From assembly GCA_934501115.1 (NCBI GenBank), contig CAKSTO010000026.1, forward strand, positions 1 to 34,941: 34,941 nt of DNA, written 5' to 3'. The notes beneath the pieces were generated by a model. The model saw only the letters and a list, made by a program, of their open reading frames with translations. It made no database searches and was not told the DNA's origin. The DNA is from an uncultured Faecalibacterium sp. (GTDB lineage: Bacteria > Bacillota > Clostridia > Oscillospirales > Ruminococcaceae). This document shows positions 1-7,028 of this stretch, piece after piece. How positions within the stretch are numbered: position 1 is the first letter of the stretch; each line of letters begins with the position of its first letter. Made by a program: the position numbers and the translations under genes.

Positions 1-1021
1 AGTCGTTACTTTTGGCGAACTGATGGTCCGTCTGCAGCCGTTCAACTACGAGCGTTTCGTTCAGGCTAACAGCCTGGAGTTCACCTTCGGCGGCGGCGAG
101 GCAAACGTTGCTGTTTCTCTGGCCAACTACGGTCTGGACGCAGCTTTCGTCACCAAGCTCCCCGCACACGCAATCGGTCAGGCCGCTGTCAACAGCCTGC
201 GCCGTTACGGCGTTGACACCAGCATGATCACCCGCGGCGGCGATCGCGTTGGCATCTACTACAACGAGAAGGGTGCTTCTCAGCGTGGTTCCGTCTGCAT
301 CTACGACCGTGCCAACAGCGCCATCCAGCTGGCTCAGCCCTCCGACTTTGATTGGGATAAGATCTTCGAGGGCGTGGACTGGTTCCACTTCACCGGCATC
401 ACCCCGGCTCTGGGCGAGAATGTCGTCGAGATCTGCCGCGAGGCCTGCAAGGCTGCTAAGGCACACGGCGTGAAGATCAGCTGCGACCTGAACTACCGCG
501 GCAAGCTGTGGACCCGTGAGCAGGCCCGCGCTGCCATGACCGACCTGTGCCAGTATGTTGACGTGTGCATCTCCAACGAGGAGGACGCAAAGGACGTGTT
601 CGGCATCGAGGCCGAGGCTACCGATATCTACGGCGGCAAGCTGAACGCTGAGGGCTACAAGAGCGTTGCCAAGCAGCTGGCTGACAAGTTCCACTTCGAG
701 AAGGTCGCTATCACCCTGCGTGAGAGCCACAGCGCCTTCGACAACGGCTGGAGCGCTATGCTGTACGATGTTGCTTCCAATGAGTACTGCTTCTCCAAGA
801 AGTACGACCTGCACATCATCGACCGCGTTGGCGGCGGCGACTCCTTCGGCGGCGGCCTGATTTACAGCCTGCTGACCGGCAAGACCACTCAGGAGGCTGT
901 TGAGTTTGCAGTTGCTGCTTCTGCTCTGAAGCACTCCATCGAGGGCGACTACAACATGATGACCGTGTCCGAGGTCGAGAAGCTGGCCGGCGGCGACGGT
1001 TCCGGCCGTATCCAGCGCTAA
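1..1021 (+). CDS. kdgK: 2-keto-3-deoxygluconate kinase, PfkB family (5' end cut by window)
   Basis: This enzyme phosphorylates 2-keto-3-deoxygluconate to KDPG, the step that feeds hexuronates into the Entner-Doudoroff aldolase. The reading frame is open from base 2 and reads VVTFGELMVRL before the first ATG at 23. That is the usual KdgK N-terminus, so the real start lies a few codons outside the window. PfkB signature 1 is visible as FGGGEANVAVSLANYG. Signature 2 is DRVGGGDSFGGGL, with the catalytic base Asp at codon 839-841. kduI follows 19 nt downstream and kduD after that, which supports KDG rather than fructose or ribose as substrate. The kinase family is certain; substrate choice rests on the neighbours and the N-terminal sequence. 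Confidence 0.9.
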   Translation, partial: VVTFGELMVRLQPFNYERFVQANSLEFTFGGGEANVAVSLANYGLDAAFVTKLPAHAIGQAAVNSLRRYGVDTSMITRGGDRVGIYYNEKGASQRGSVCIYDRANSAIQLAQPSDFDWDKIFEGVDWFHFTGITPALGENVVEICREACKAAKAHGVKISCDLNYRGKLWTREQARAAMTDLCQYVDVCISNEEDAKDVFGIEAEATDIYGGKLNAEGYKSVAKQLADKFHFEKVAITLRESHSAFDNGWSAMLYDVASNEYCFSKKYDLHIIDRVGGGDSFGGGLIYSLLTGKTTQEAVEFAVAASALKHSIEGDYNMMTVSEVEKLAGGDGSGRIQR

Positions 1022-1040
1022 GAGCAGGAAGGAGTCCGCC

Positions 1041-1889
1041 ATGGATATCCGCTACTCCTGCAATCAGAAGGATTTCAAGCGCTATACCACTGAGGAAATG
1101 CGGGACGAAATGCTCATCACCGGCCTGTACAAGGCCGATGAGGTCGTTGCCGTGTACAGCCATGTGGACCGTATGGTCACGCTGGGCTGCATGCCGGTGC
1201 ACGAGACCGTGTCCATCGACAAGGGCATCGACGTGTGGGCAAACTTCGGCACCCACTACTTTCTGGAGCGCCGCGAGATCGGCATGTTCAACATCGGCAA
1301 GGATTCCACCGGCATCGTGGTGGCCGACGGCGTGAAGTACGAGCTGGGCTACAAGGACTGCCTGTACATCACCAAGGGCACCAAGGAAGTCACCTTTGCT
1401 TCCGCCGACCCGGAGCATCCCGCCAAGTTCTACATGGTATCCGCTCCCGCACATTGCTCTTACGAGACCCGCCTGATCAAGATGGCTGATGCAAATCACC
1501 GTCCTCTGGGCAGCGTTGAGACCTGCAACAAGCGCACCATCAACCAGTTCATCCACCCGGATGTGCTGAAGACCTGCCAGCTGAGCATGGGTATGACCGA
1601 GCTGGACGCCGGTTCCAACTGGAACACGATGCCCAGCCACACCCACGAGCGGCGCATGGAGATTTATACCTACTTTGAACTGCCCGAGGGGCAGGTGGTG
1701 TTCCACATGTGCGGCGAGCCTACCCAGACCCGCCACATCGTGATGCACAACGAGGATGCTGTCATCAGCCCCTCCTGGAGCATCCACAGCGGCGTAGGCA
1801 CCTCGAACTATACGTTTATCTGGGCAATGGGCGGCGAGAACATGGAGTTTGACGACATGGACAACATCGCTACCACTGACCTGCGCTAA
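1041..1889 (+). CDS. kduI: 5-dehydro-4-deoxy-D-glucuronate isomerase
   Basis: KduI isomerises 5-keto-4-deoxyuronate, the product of unsaturated uronides from pectin or glycosaminoglycan lyases, to 2,5-diketo-3-deoxygluconate. The 282 aa length matches the family (about 276-280). The cupin metal site is intact: H200 and H202 in SHTHERRMEIYTYF, E207, and H249 in SWSIHSG, matching the spacing of the E. coli zinc ligands. The start is set by AGGAAGGAG at 1026-1034, 6 nt before ATG. It lies 19 nt after kdgK and 81 nt before kduD, the next enzyme in the pathway. A strong hairpin terminator follows directly. The call is secure. Confidence 0.95.
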   Translation: MDIRYSCNQKDFKRYTTEEMRDEMLITGLYKADEVVAVYSHVDRMVTLGCMPVHETVSIDKGIDVWANFGTHYFLERREIGMFNIGKDSTGIVVADGVKYELGYKDCLYITKGTKEVTFASADPEHPAKFYMVSAPAHCSYETRLIKMADANHRPLGSVETCNKRTINQFIHPDVLKTCQLSMGMTELDAGSNWNTMPSHTHERRMEIYTYFELPEGQVVFHMCGEPTQTRHIVMHNEDAVISPSWSIHSGVGTSNYTFIWAMGGENMEFDDMDNIATTDLR

Positions 1890-1905
1890 AAAGCACCATT
1901 CAAAC

Positions 1906-1940
1906 GCCCCGTACCGGGAGAACCGGCACGGGGCTTTTTG
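1906..1940 (+). terminator. intrinsic terminator between kduI and kduD
   Basis: A 12-bp stem (1906-1917 with 1923-1934, one mismatch) and a 5-nt loop are followed by TTTTT. Only 30 nt separate it from the kduD start and no promoter is visible there, so kduD expression probably depends on read-through. Confidence 0.8.
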
Positions 1941-1970
1941 CTAAAAATTTAACTTGAGAAGGAGAAAATC

Positions 1971-2771
1971 ATGGATCTTTCTGCATTCAACCTGCAGGGC
2001 AAGGTGGCTCTGATCACCGGCGGTGCCCACGGCATCGGCTTCTCGATTGCTGAGGGCATGGCAAAATGCGGTGCAGTCATCTGCTTCAACTGCTCTTCCG
2101 AGGCAAGCCTTGAAAAGGGCATGGCCGCCTACAAGGCTGCCGGCATCGACGCCCACGGCTATGTGGCCGATGTGTCTGACGAGGACGCTGTGAACGCCAT
2201 GGTGGCAAAGATCAAGGCCGAGGTCGGCTCTGTGGACATCCTGGTAAACAACGCCGGTCTGATGAAGCGCGTGCCTATGATCGAGATGAGCCACGCCGAC
2301 TTTATGCGGGTCATCGATGTGCATGTGGGCGGTGCCTTCAACTGCTCCAAGGCCGTTCTGCCCGACATGATGGAAAAGCGCGAGGGCAAGATCATCAACA
2401 TCTGCTCCATGATGAGCGAGCTTGGCCGCGAGACGGTTTCCGCTTATGCGGCCGCCAAGGGTGCGCTGAAGATGCTGACCAGGAACATTGCCTCCGAGTA
2501 CGGCGAATACAACATCCAGTGCAACGGGATGGGTCCCGGCTACATCGCCACCGCCCAGACCGCTCCCCTGCGTGAGGTGCAGCCGGACGGCAGCCGCCAC
2601 CCCTTCGACCAGTTCATCACCGCCAAGACCCCCGCAGGCCGCTGGGGCGAGCCGGACGACATGGTGGGTCCCTGCGTATTTCTGGCAAGTCATGCTTCCG
2701 ACTTCGTAAACGGTCAGATTTTGTACGCCGACGGCGGCATTCTGGCTTACATCGGCCGCCAGCCCAAGTAA
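1971..2771 (+). CDS. kduD: 2-dehydro-3-deoxy-D-gluconate 5-dehydrogenase, SDR family
   Basis: KduD is a classical short-chain dehydrogenase that reduces 2,5-diketo-3-deoxygluconate to 2-keto-3-deoxygluconate with NAD(P)H; kdgK then phosphorylates the product. The nucleotide-binding TGGAHGIG is at residues 16-23, NNAG at 93-96, and the catalytic pair Y159/K163 is in SAYAAAKGALK. It is 266 aa long, slightly longer than the E. coli enzyme (about 253). GAAGGAG at 1958-1964 fixes the ATG. The SDR fold alone would not give the substrate; adjacency to kduI and kdgK does. A bidirectional terminator follows. Confidence 0.9.
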   Translation: MDLSAFNLQGKVALITGGAHGIGFSIAEGMAKCGAVICFNCSSEASLEKGMAAYKAAGIDAHGYVADVSDEDAVNAMVAKIKAEVGSVDILVNNAGLMKRVPMIEMSHADFMRVIDVHVGGAFNCSKAVLPDMMEKREGKIINICSMMSELGRETVSAYAAAKGALKMLTRNIASEYGEYNIQCNGMGPGYIATAQTAPLREVQPDGSRHPFDQFITAKTPAGRWGEPDDMVGPCVFLASHASDFVNGQILYADGGILAYIGRQPK

Positions 2772-2803
2772 AGCCGCTTTCCGCATTTTATTCCGGGCAC
2801 AAC

Positions 2804-2846
2804 AAAGCCTTCCCGTGCAGTTTTGCATCTGCGCGGGAAGGCTTTT
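2804..2846. terminator. bidirectional terminator between kduD and the minus-strand cassette
   Basis: A 17-bp stem with one mismatch (2804-2820 with 2829-2845) has an 8-nt loop, T residues on the right and A residues on the left. It can end kduD on the plus strand and the 2871-3701 cassette on the minus strand, which are convergent. Confidence 0.85.
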
Positions 2847-2870
2847 CTCTGTTTTATGCGTTCTTACCGA

Positions 2871-3182
2871 TCAGGCCTGCAGCTTGATTTTTCCGCTCTC
2901 AAGATCACTCTTGAATTTCAGAAACAGCTGCCGCGTCATTTTCTGTTTACTATAGTAGTCCAGAACCTCTTTACGGTAGCTCTTGCCATTCACGAGGATA
3001 TCTGCCCGCTTTGTCAGCAGCCAGTTCCCGTTTCCATTGCCCAAAGGTCGGATTGTCCACTCTTTCCCGTACTTTTTGTACACTGAATCTGCCGTGCCTT
3101 TATACTCCATGCTTTCGCTGTCAACGTACATAATATCGAAAGTTTCCATAAAAAGCCTGCCTTTCTGGGTCCCTGGGCCCAT
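2871..3182 (-). CDS. small protein of unknown function, second gene of the HTH/coiled-coil cassette
   Basis: I do not recognise this 103 aa protein. It is basic, soluble and probably globular, with no signal peptide or membrane segment. Its middle carries IRPLGNGNGNWLL and a Lys/Arg-rich helical C-terminus. ATG at 3182 directly follows the TAG of the upstream gene, and AGGGGAGA inside the end of that gene can serve as its Shine-Dalgarno, so the two are probably translationally coupled. A second possible start is the ATG at 3149 (METFDIMYVD, 92 aa), preceded by a weaker AAAGGCAGG; the protein looks more natural from there. Coding is supported by the tight junction and the downstream terminator. 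Confidence 0.7.
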   Translation of the reverse strand: MGPGTQKGRLFMETFDIMYVDSESMEYKGTADSVYKKYGKEWTIRPLGNGNGNWLLTKRADILVNGKSYRKEVLDYYSKQKMTRQLFLKFKSDLESGKIKLQA

Positions 3183-3701
3183 CTATCTCCCCTCGCTTTG
3201 ATCGAGGTCGAGTTCAAGCTCTCGCACCAGGCACTGCAGCAGCTGCAGCCATCTTTTATCCTCCTGCAGTTGTTGTTCCTGTTTTTTTAGCTGTTCCTGC
3301 AGTTGCTGCGCCTCAGCCCGAATTTGCTCAAGCAATTGTTTTTTTTCGATTTGAAGCTGAATCAGATTTTCCTTCGCATCGCTGGCGGTTTCCGCTTTTC
3401 TCCTTTCAAGCCGCGCAAGTGCACTCGCCACACTCATTCCGACACTCACTGCAAGCGATGCGCCTATAATGGGAACTGACGGTAACGGTGATAGTATGCC
3501 GGCAGCTGCCATACCGGCCGCAGCTGCTGCATACTTGGGGGTGCGTTCCAGAAAAGTCTTCAACGCGTCTTCTGATACCACATTTCCCTCTTTCTTGGAC
3601 GCCTGAGAAGACTCCAGCCGCCCTGCACGGATCCAGCGCCGTACGGTCTCCGGATTCGTGTCCAGCATTTCCGCGATCTGTTTAACGGAATAATTTGCCA
3701 T
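3183..3701 (-). CDS. helix-turn-helix protein with hydrophobic segment and coiled coil
   Basis: This 172 aa protein has three visible parts. Residues 4-33 (YSVKQIAEMLDTNPETVRRW and what follows) form a MerR/excisionase-type helix-turn-helix that should bind DNA. Residues 58-96 are rich in Ala, Gly and Ser with long hydrophobic stretches, enough for a membrane hairpin or a packing helix. Residues about 104-150 are Gln/Lys/Leu/Glu-rich heptads typical of a coiled coil. GAGGAGGT at 3705-3712 gives a strong ribosome site. The promoter in front is covered by regularly spaced GCATTA repeats, which suggests self-regulation. It could be a membrane-tethered regulator or a DNA-anchoring protein; I cannot assign a known family. 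Confidence 0.8.
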   Translation of the reverse strand: MANYSVKQIAEMLDTNPETVRRWIRAGRLESSQASKKEGNVVSEDALKTFLERTPKYAAAAAGMAAAGILSPLPSVPIIGASLAVSVGMSVASALARLERRKAETASDAKENLIQLQIEKKQLLEQIRAEAQQLQEQLKKQEQQLQEDKRWLQLLQCLVRELELDLDQSEGR

Positions 3702-3704
3702 GTT

Positions 3705-3774
3705 ACCTCCTCAAGCATTATTATAGCATTAACGTTGCATTATTTCAATGAGATTCCTGCACAATTTTAATGCT
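3705..3774 (-). promoter_or_regulatory. promoter with three 11-bp-spaced GCATTA boxes plus one inverted box
   Basis: On the minus strand, TTGAAA (3748-3743), a 17-bp spacer and TATAAT (3725-3720) form a near-consensus promoter, with GAGGAGGT (3712-3705) just downstream. GCATTA occurs at 3715-3720, 3726-3731 and 3737-3742, exactly 11 bp apart, filling the spacer and flanking the -10. A fourth copy in inverse orientation (TAATGC) is at 3768-3773, about three helical turns further out. The phasing puts all boxes on one DNA face, as expected for cooperative operator sites. Confidence 0.75.
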
Positions 3775-4048
3775 ATTTATTGGTCACATCTTCTAAATTC
3801 ATGCGTTTATCAGGATATTTTTATATTTTATGCCAGATCCATATTCTTTTTTACGGCACTTTTCTATCACTATTTTACTACATTCAAAACAATTTTTCCA
3901 TAGTCTCTTCTTACAAAAGAGATTCTGTCACCTTGATTGAGAAAGCATTTATTCATTTTGCTTCATGTTAACTCATGTTAAAATGTTCCAATTTCATGTC
4001 AAATTGGTAACAGTTCCTGTTTCATCGTTGAAAATGTACACAAGCGTC
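3775..4048. other. AT-rich intergenic stretch with a palindrome and tandem CATGTTAA
   Basis: No convincing gene lies here; the one open frame uses a TTG start without a ribosome site. CATGTTAA is repeated at 3964-3971 and 3974-3981, a 10-bp step. CCAATTT (3988-3994) and AAATTGG (4001-4007) form a perfect 7-bp inverted repeat around a 6-nt centre. These lie 40-85 bp upstream of the lipoprotein -35 box and could be regulator sites. Confidence 0.4.
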
Positions 4049-4107
4049 TTGATTTTTTGTCGAAATTCCCGTATAATCGTCTCCATCAGTCAACCAACCT
4101 GTTGGTT
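4049..4107 (+). promoter_or_regulatory. promoter of the lipoprotein gene with a downstream inverted repeat
   Basis: TTGATT (4049-4054), a 17-bp spacer and TATAAT (4072-4077) form a strong sigma-A type promoter. Just past the expected start point, AACCAAC (4092-4098) and GTTGGTT (4101-4107) form a perfect 7-bp inverted repeat with a 2-nt centre. That fits a protein operator better than an RNA hairpin. Confidence 0.7.
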
Positions 4108-4149
4108 TATCTGACCAAGAAGAAGAAAAATCAAAGGAGTACATTTCTC

Positions 4150-4635
4150 ATGAAACTCAAGAACATTGCGATCGTTGCTGCCGCTGTGGCACTGACCGTT
4201 GGCATGACTGCCTGCGGCGGTTCTTCTACCGCTGCTTCCTCTTCCGTGGCTTCTTCTGCTGCCGCTTCTTCCGAGGCTGCAAGCTCTGAGGCTGCTTCCA
4301 GCGAAGCTGCTGAGCCCACCACCGCTGAGTACACCGTGTACAACACCACCGGTTCTACCGTCACCGAGCTGTACCTGTACGATGCAGGCAGCGAGGAGAA
4401 GGGTGAAAATCTGGCCGGCGAGAACGGTCTGGCTGACGGCGAGAACCTCGTCATCACCCGCGACGTGGAGGCTGACAAGCAGTCTGACGTGACCTACGTG
4501 CTGGAGTTCACCACCGAGGACGGCCAGACCCAGAGCTTTGAGACCCTGCACTACGAGGTCGCTCCCATCTCCCTGCTGAGTGTGGATGCCGCTGCAGGTG
4601 CCACCCCCATCGCTTTTACTGCACCGGAAAAGTAA
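4150..4635 (+). CDS. small secreted lipoprotein with Ser/Ala-rich linker
   Basis: This 161 aa protein begins with a lipoprotein signal peptide: MKLKN, a hydrophobic core, then GMTAC with the lipidated Cys at residue 22. Residues 23-55 are a Ser/Ala/Glu-rich linker that should lift the domain off the membrane. The remaining about 105 residues form a compact beta-rich domain (YTVYNTTGSTVTELYLYD and onward). It resembles the small NxTGxxIxxLY extracellular domain I have seen in Firmicutes lipoproteins, but no function follows from that. The frame is open further upstream to 4057. The start at 4150 is chosen because AAAGGAG sits at 4133-4139 and the signal peptide begins there. It is monocistronic, between its own promoter and terminator. 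Confidence 0.85.
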   Translation: MKLKNIAIVAAAVALTVGMTACGGSSTAASSSVASSAAASSEAASSEAASSEAAEPTTAEYTVYNTTGSTVTELYLYDAGSEEKGENLAGENGLADGENLVITRDVEADKQSDVTYVLEFTTEDGQTQSFETLHYEVAPISLLSVDAAAGATPIAFTAPEK

Positions 4636-4653
4636 AAACTATTTCATCACTGT

Positions 4654-4693
4654 AAAACGGGAAAGTCTGCGGGCTTTCCCGTTTTCTTTTTTT
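4654..4693 (+). terminator. intrinsic terminator of the lipoprotein gene (CTGCGG loop)
   Basis: Stem 4654-4665 with 4674-4685 is followed by a seven-T run. Its core CGGGAAAGTCTGCGG is almost identical to the hairpin that follows mscL at 5309-5344. Confidence 0.9.
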
Positions 4694-4724
4694 GCCAAAA
4701 GAGGGCTGAGGCCGTCATTTTCCC

Positions 4725-4753
4725 TTGCAATCACGCCAAAAATCCGCTATCAT
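4725..4753 (+). promoter_or_regulatory. mscL promoter
   Basis: TTGCAA (4725-4730), a 17-bp spacer and TATCAT (4748-4753) lie 46 nt before the mscL ATG and after the preceding terminator. Confidence 0.7.
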
Positions 4754-4798
4754 AGAGGCAAATACGTTCCCTTGCGGCATAAAGGAGTGGATTTTCTT

Positions 4799-5251
4799 AT
4801 GGCAGAAAAAGAAGTCAAAGGCATCAAGAAGTTTTTTGAAGAGTTCAAGGCATTCGCCATGCGCGGCAATGTGCTGGATATGGCAGTCGGCGTGGTCGTC
4901 GGCGGTGCGTTCACCTCGATCGTTAACTCACTGGTGAACGACATCATCAACCCTGCCATCGGCCTGTTTTTCAACGCTGATTTCTCGGACGTCGGCATCC
5001 ATGTGGGCGATGTGATGATCGGCATCGGTTCCTTTATCAATGCCATCATCAACTTCCTCATCGTGGCATTCGTGCTGTTCGTGGTCATCAAGTTCATCAA
5101 TTCCCTGCACAAAAAGCCTGCCGAGCCGGAAGCTCCCGCAGAGCCCACCACCAAGGTGTGCCCCTACTGCCAGAGCGAGATCTCCATCAAGGCCGTGCGC
5201 TGCCCCCGCTGCACCAGCAAGCTGGAAGGCTTCCCGGAGATCAACAATTAA
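4799..5251 (+). CDS. mscL: large-conductance mechanosensitive channel with C-terminal zinc ribbon
   Basis: MscL opens under membrane tension to release solutes during hypo-osmotic shock. The 150 aa protein carries the family N-terminus FKAFAMRGNVLDMAVGVVVG, TM1 at about 22-48 and TM2 at about 77-101. Instead of the usual short helical C-terminus it ends in a Pro/Glu linker and a four-Cys zinc ribbon: C121-x2-C124 and C135-x2-C138. The start is fixed by AAAGGAG at 4781-4787; the longer open frame upstream contains the promoter and terminator and is not used. It is monocistronic. The next element starts at the stop codon itself. Confidence 0.95.
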   Translation: MAEKEVKGIKKFFEEFKAFAMRGNVLDMAVGVVVGGAFTSIVNSLVNDIINPAIGLFFNADFSDVGIHVGDVMIGIGSFINAIINFLIVAFVLFVVIKFINSLHKKPAEPEAPAEPTTKVCPYCQSEISIKAVRCPRCTSKLEGFPEINN

Positions 5252-5378
5252 ATTTTGAATGGCCTCCGCTTTGCTCTGGCCATATTCAGCGGAATCATTT
5301 TCTAAATTACAAATCGGGAAAGTCTGCGGACTTTCCCGATTTGTTTTTTCACCGGCGGAGCCGCAAAGGCAAACAGCC
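5252..5378 (+). repeat. dispersed 3'-end element, copy A (also mscL terminator)
   Basis: This is one half-element of the family described in the findings. It starts right at the mscL stop codon. Stem TCCGCT/AGCGGA is at 5265-5270 and 5288-5293. The private hairpin has arms ACAAATCGGGAAAGT (5309-5323) and ACTTTCCCGATTTGT (5330-5344) around a CTGCGG loop. TTTTTCACCGG and AAAGGCAAACAGCC follow. The hairpin plus T-run is a good intrinsic terminator for mscL. Confidence 0.85.
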
Positions 5379-5388
5379 TAATCAACGC

Positions 5389-5442
5389 AAAACCTCCCCG
5401 CCCTGCCGCAGTCGCTGCGGTTCCAGAGCGGGGAGGTTTTTT
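5389..5442. terminator. bidirectional terminator, mainly for the alkaline phosphatase gene
   Basis: A 13-bp outer stem (5389-5401 with 5428-5440) encloses a small CCGCAG/CTGCGG hairpin. TTTTTT follows on the plus side and TTTT on the minus side. It lies 39 nt past the phosphatase stop. Confidence 0.85.
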
Positions 5443-5480
5443 CACTTTATCCGGGCAGCCTGCGGAAGCTCCGGAAGGTT

Positions 5481-7028
5481 TTACTGAACCTTGGTCAGCT
5501 CGGCCAGCTTGTGATAGATCTCGGTGTTGTCGAACACGCCGCCGAAGTTTTCGGCACCCACGCCGTTGGCGTAGATGTTCACCATGGCGCCGGTGTGGGC
5601 GTAGGTGGTGTGATCCATGCCGGACTTATGGTTGATGGTGTGGCAGACAGCCATGCTGAAGGGGATGTAGGTGCCGTACAGCTCGTAGTCCTGCTGAGAC
5701 ATCTCTTTCTGGCTGGAAGAGCCGACCTTCAGGGTGCGCTCGTAGGCGGTGCGCAGGTTCTGCACCTCGTAGTCGGTCAGCAGCAGCTTGCCTGCGTTGG
5801 CAGCATCCGGGTCGGTGGGCAGGGTCAGGCCGAAGTTTGCCTTCACGTCCTGCATGGCGGCTTCAAAGGGGGTCTTGTTGGCGATGTAGCCCTGCACATA
5901 GGTGGAATCAAACTTTGCGTAGGACATCTTCTGGTGAGCCAGATTGGTCAGGAAGGTGTCGTAGTTGGTGGTCTTGTAGCCGATGGCCATACCGCCGGTC
6001 TCGTGGTCGGCGGTGACAAGAATCAGGGTCTCGTTGGGGTGCTTGTTCTGGAACTCCACCGCAGCCTGCACGGCGTTGCTCATCTCCAGCACATCGTGGA
6101 TGGAGGCCGCCGCATCGTTGGCATGGCAGGCCCAGTCGATCTTGCCGGACTCGGTCATCAGGAAGAAGCCCTTGTCGTTGTCCAGCAGCTCAATGCCCTT
6201 CCTGACGTAATCGGTCAGCTGCCACTCGCCTGCGGCGGCATCCATGGCGTAGTTCATGGCCTTGCCGTCGGCCAGATTCTCCGCAATGATCAGGGTCTTT
6301 CCAGCGCCTGCGGTCAGGGCGGCAGCGCCTGCCTGCGTAGTGACGACGTTGTAGCCGGCCTGTGCAGCCACCTCGTGGTTGTTGGGGCCGGTGCCGTCGC
6401 CGCTCACCTTCTGGAACTCGCCGCCGGCAAAGTATTCAAAGCCGGAGTTTGCCAGCTCCACGCCGATCTGGTAGTAGTTCTTGCGGGTCTTCTGGTGCGC
6501 ATAGAAGGCGGCGGGGGTGGCGTGGTCGATGTTGACCGAGGAGATGACGCCCACCCTGTAGCCCTTCTGGGCGTGCAGCTTTTCGGCAATGGTCTCATAG
6601 GGCACATCGCGGGTCCAGGGGCACATATTGATGACGCCGCTTTCGGTCTTGTGGCCGGTGGCGATGGAGGTTGCGGTGGAAGCGGAGTCCGGGCAGAAGG
6701 AGGTGCTGTCGTAGGTGGTCACGCTGCCCACGGTGGGGAAGCCGGTGAAGCTCAGGTCGGCCTCGGTCACAGCGCCGTTGTTGTCCACCGTGCCCTTGTA
6801 GAAGCGGGCAGACTGGATCTGGGCGGTGCCCATGCCGTCGCCGATGAACAGGAAGATATACTTGGGCTTCTTGAACAGCCCCAGCAGGCAGTTTTCTTCG
6901 TCCGCAGCAGAGGCGGCATCCGGCTCAGCAGCATGTGCTGCCACGGGAGCAGCGGCCATCATCCCAGCGGCAGAAGCAGCTGCACCAAACTTCAGAAAGC
7001 TGCGGCGGGAGATCTTATTTTCTTTCAT
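5481..7028 (-). CDS. exported alkaline phosphatase with twin-arginine signal
   Basis: This 515 aa enzyme belongs to the PhoA-type alkaline phosphatases, which strip phosphate from organic monoesters outside the cytoplasm. The metal-binding FLFIGDGMG has Asp at residue 64. The nucleophile is S115 in PDSASTATS. TADHETGG and the late HTGAMV supply further metal ligands. The N-terminus reads ISRRSFLKF then a hydrophobic stretch and AHA at 31-33, a classic Tat signal with cleavage near residue 33-34. The frame is open from an ATG at 7049. GAGAGGA lies inside that extension, 8 nt before the ATG at 7028, so 7028 is preferred. It is monocistronic and convergent with mscL. Subfamily and exact substrate are not determined. 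Confidence 0.92.
   Translation of the reverse strand: MKENKISRRSFLKFGAAASAAGMMAAAPVAAHAAEPDAASAADEENCLLGLFKKPKYIFLFIGDGMGTAQIQSARFYKGTVDNNGAVTEADLSFTGFPTVGSVTTYDSTSFCPDSASTATSIATGHKTESGVINMCPWTRDVPYETIAEKLHAQKGYRVGVISSVNIDHATPAAFYAHQKTRKNYYQIGVELANSGFEYFAGGEFQKVSGDGTGPNNHEVAAQAGYNVVTTQAGAAALTAGAGKTLIIAENLADGKAMNYAMDAAAGEWQLTDYVRKGIELLDNDKGFFLMTESGKIDWACHANDAAASIHDVLEMSNAVQAAVEFQNKHPNETLILVTADHETGGMAIGYKTTNYDTFLTNLAHQKMSYAKFDSTYVQGYIANKTPFEAAMQDVKANFGLTLPTDPDAANAGKLLLTDYEVQNLRTAYERTLKVGSSSQKEMSQQDYELYGTYIPFSMAVCHTINHKSGMDHTTYAHTGAMVNIYANGVGAENFGGVFDNTEIYHKLAELTKVQ

Noticed and set aside
3780..3971. 63-codon frame in the AT-rich intergenic region
   Set aside because: TTG start, no Shine-Dalgarno, composition of random AT-rich DNA.
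4057..4149. N-terminal extension of the lipoprotein
   Set aside because: The extension overlaps the -10 box and would bury the signal peptide.
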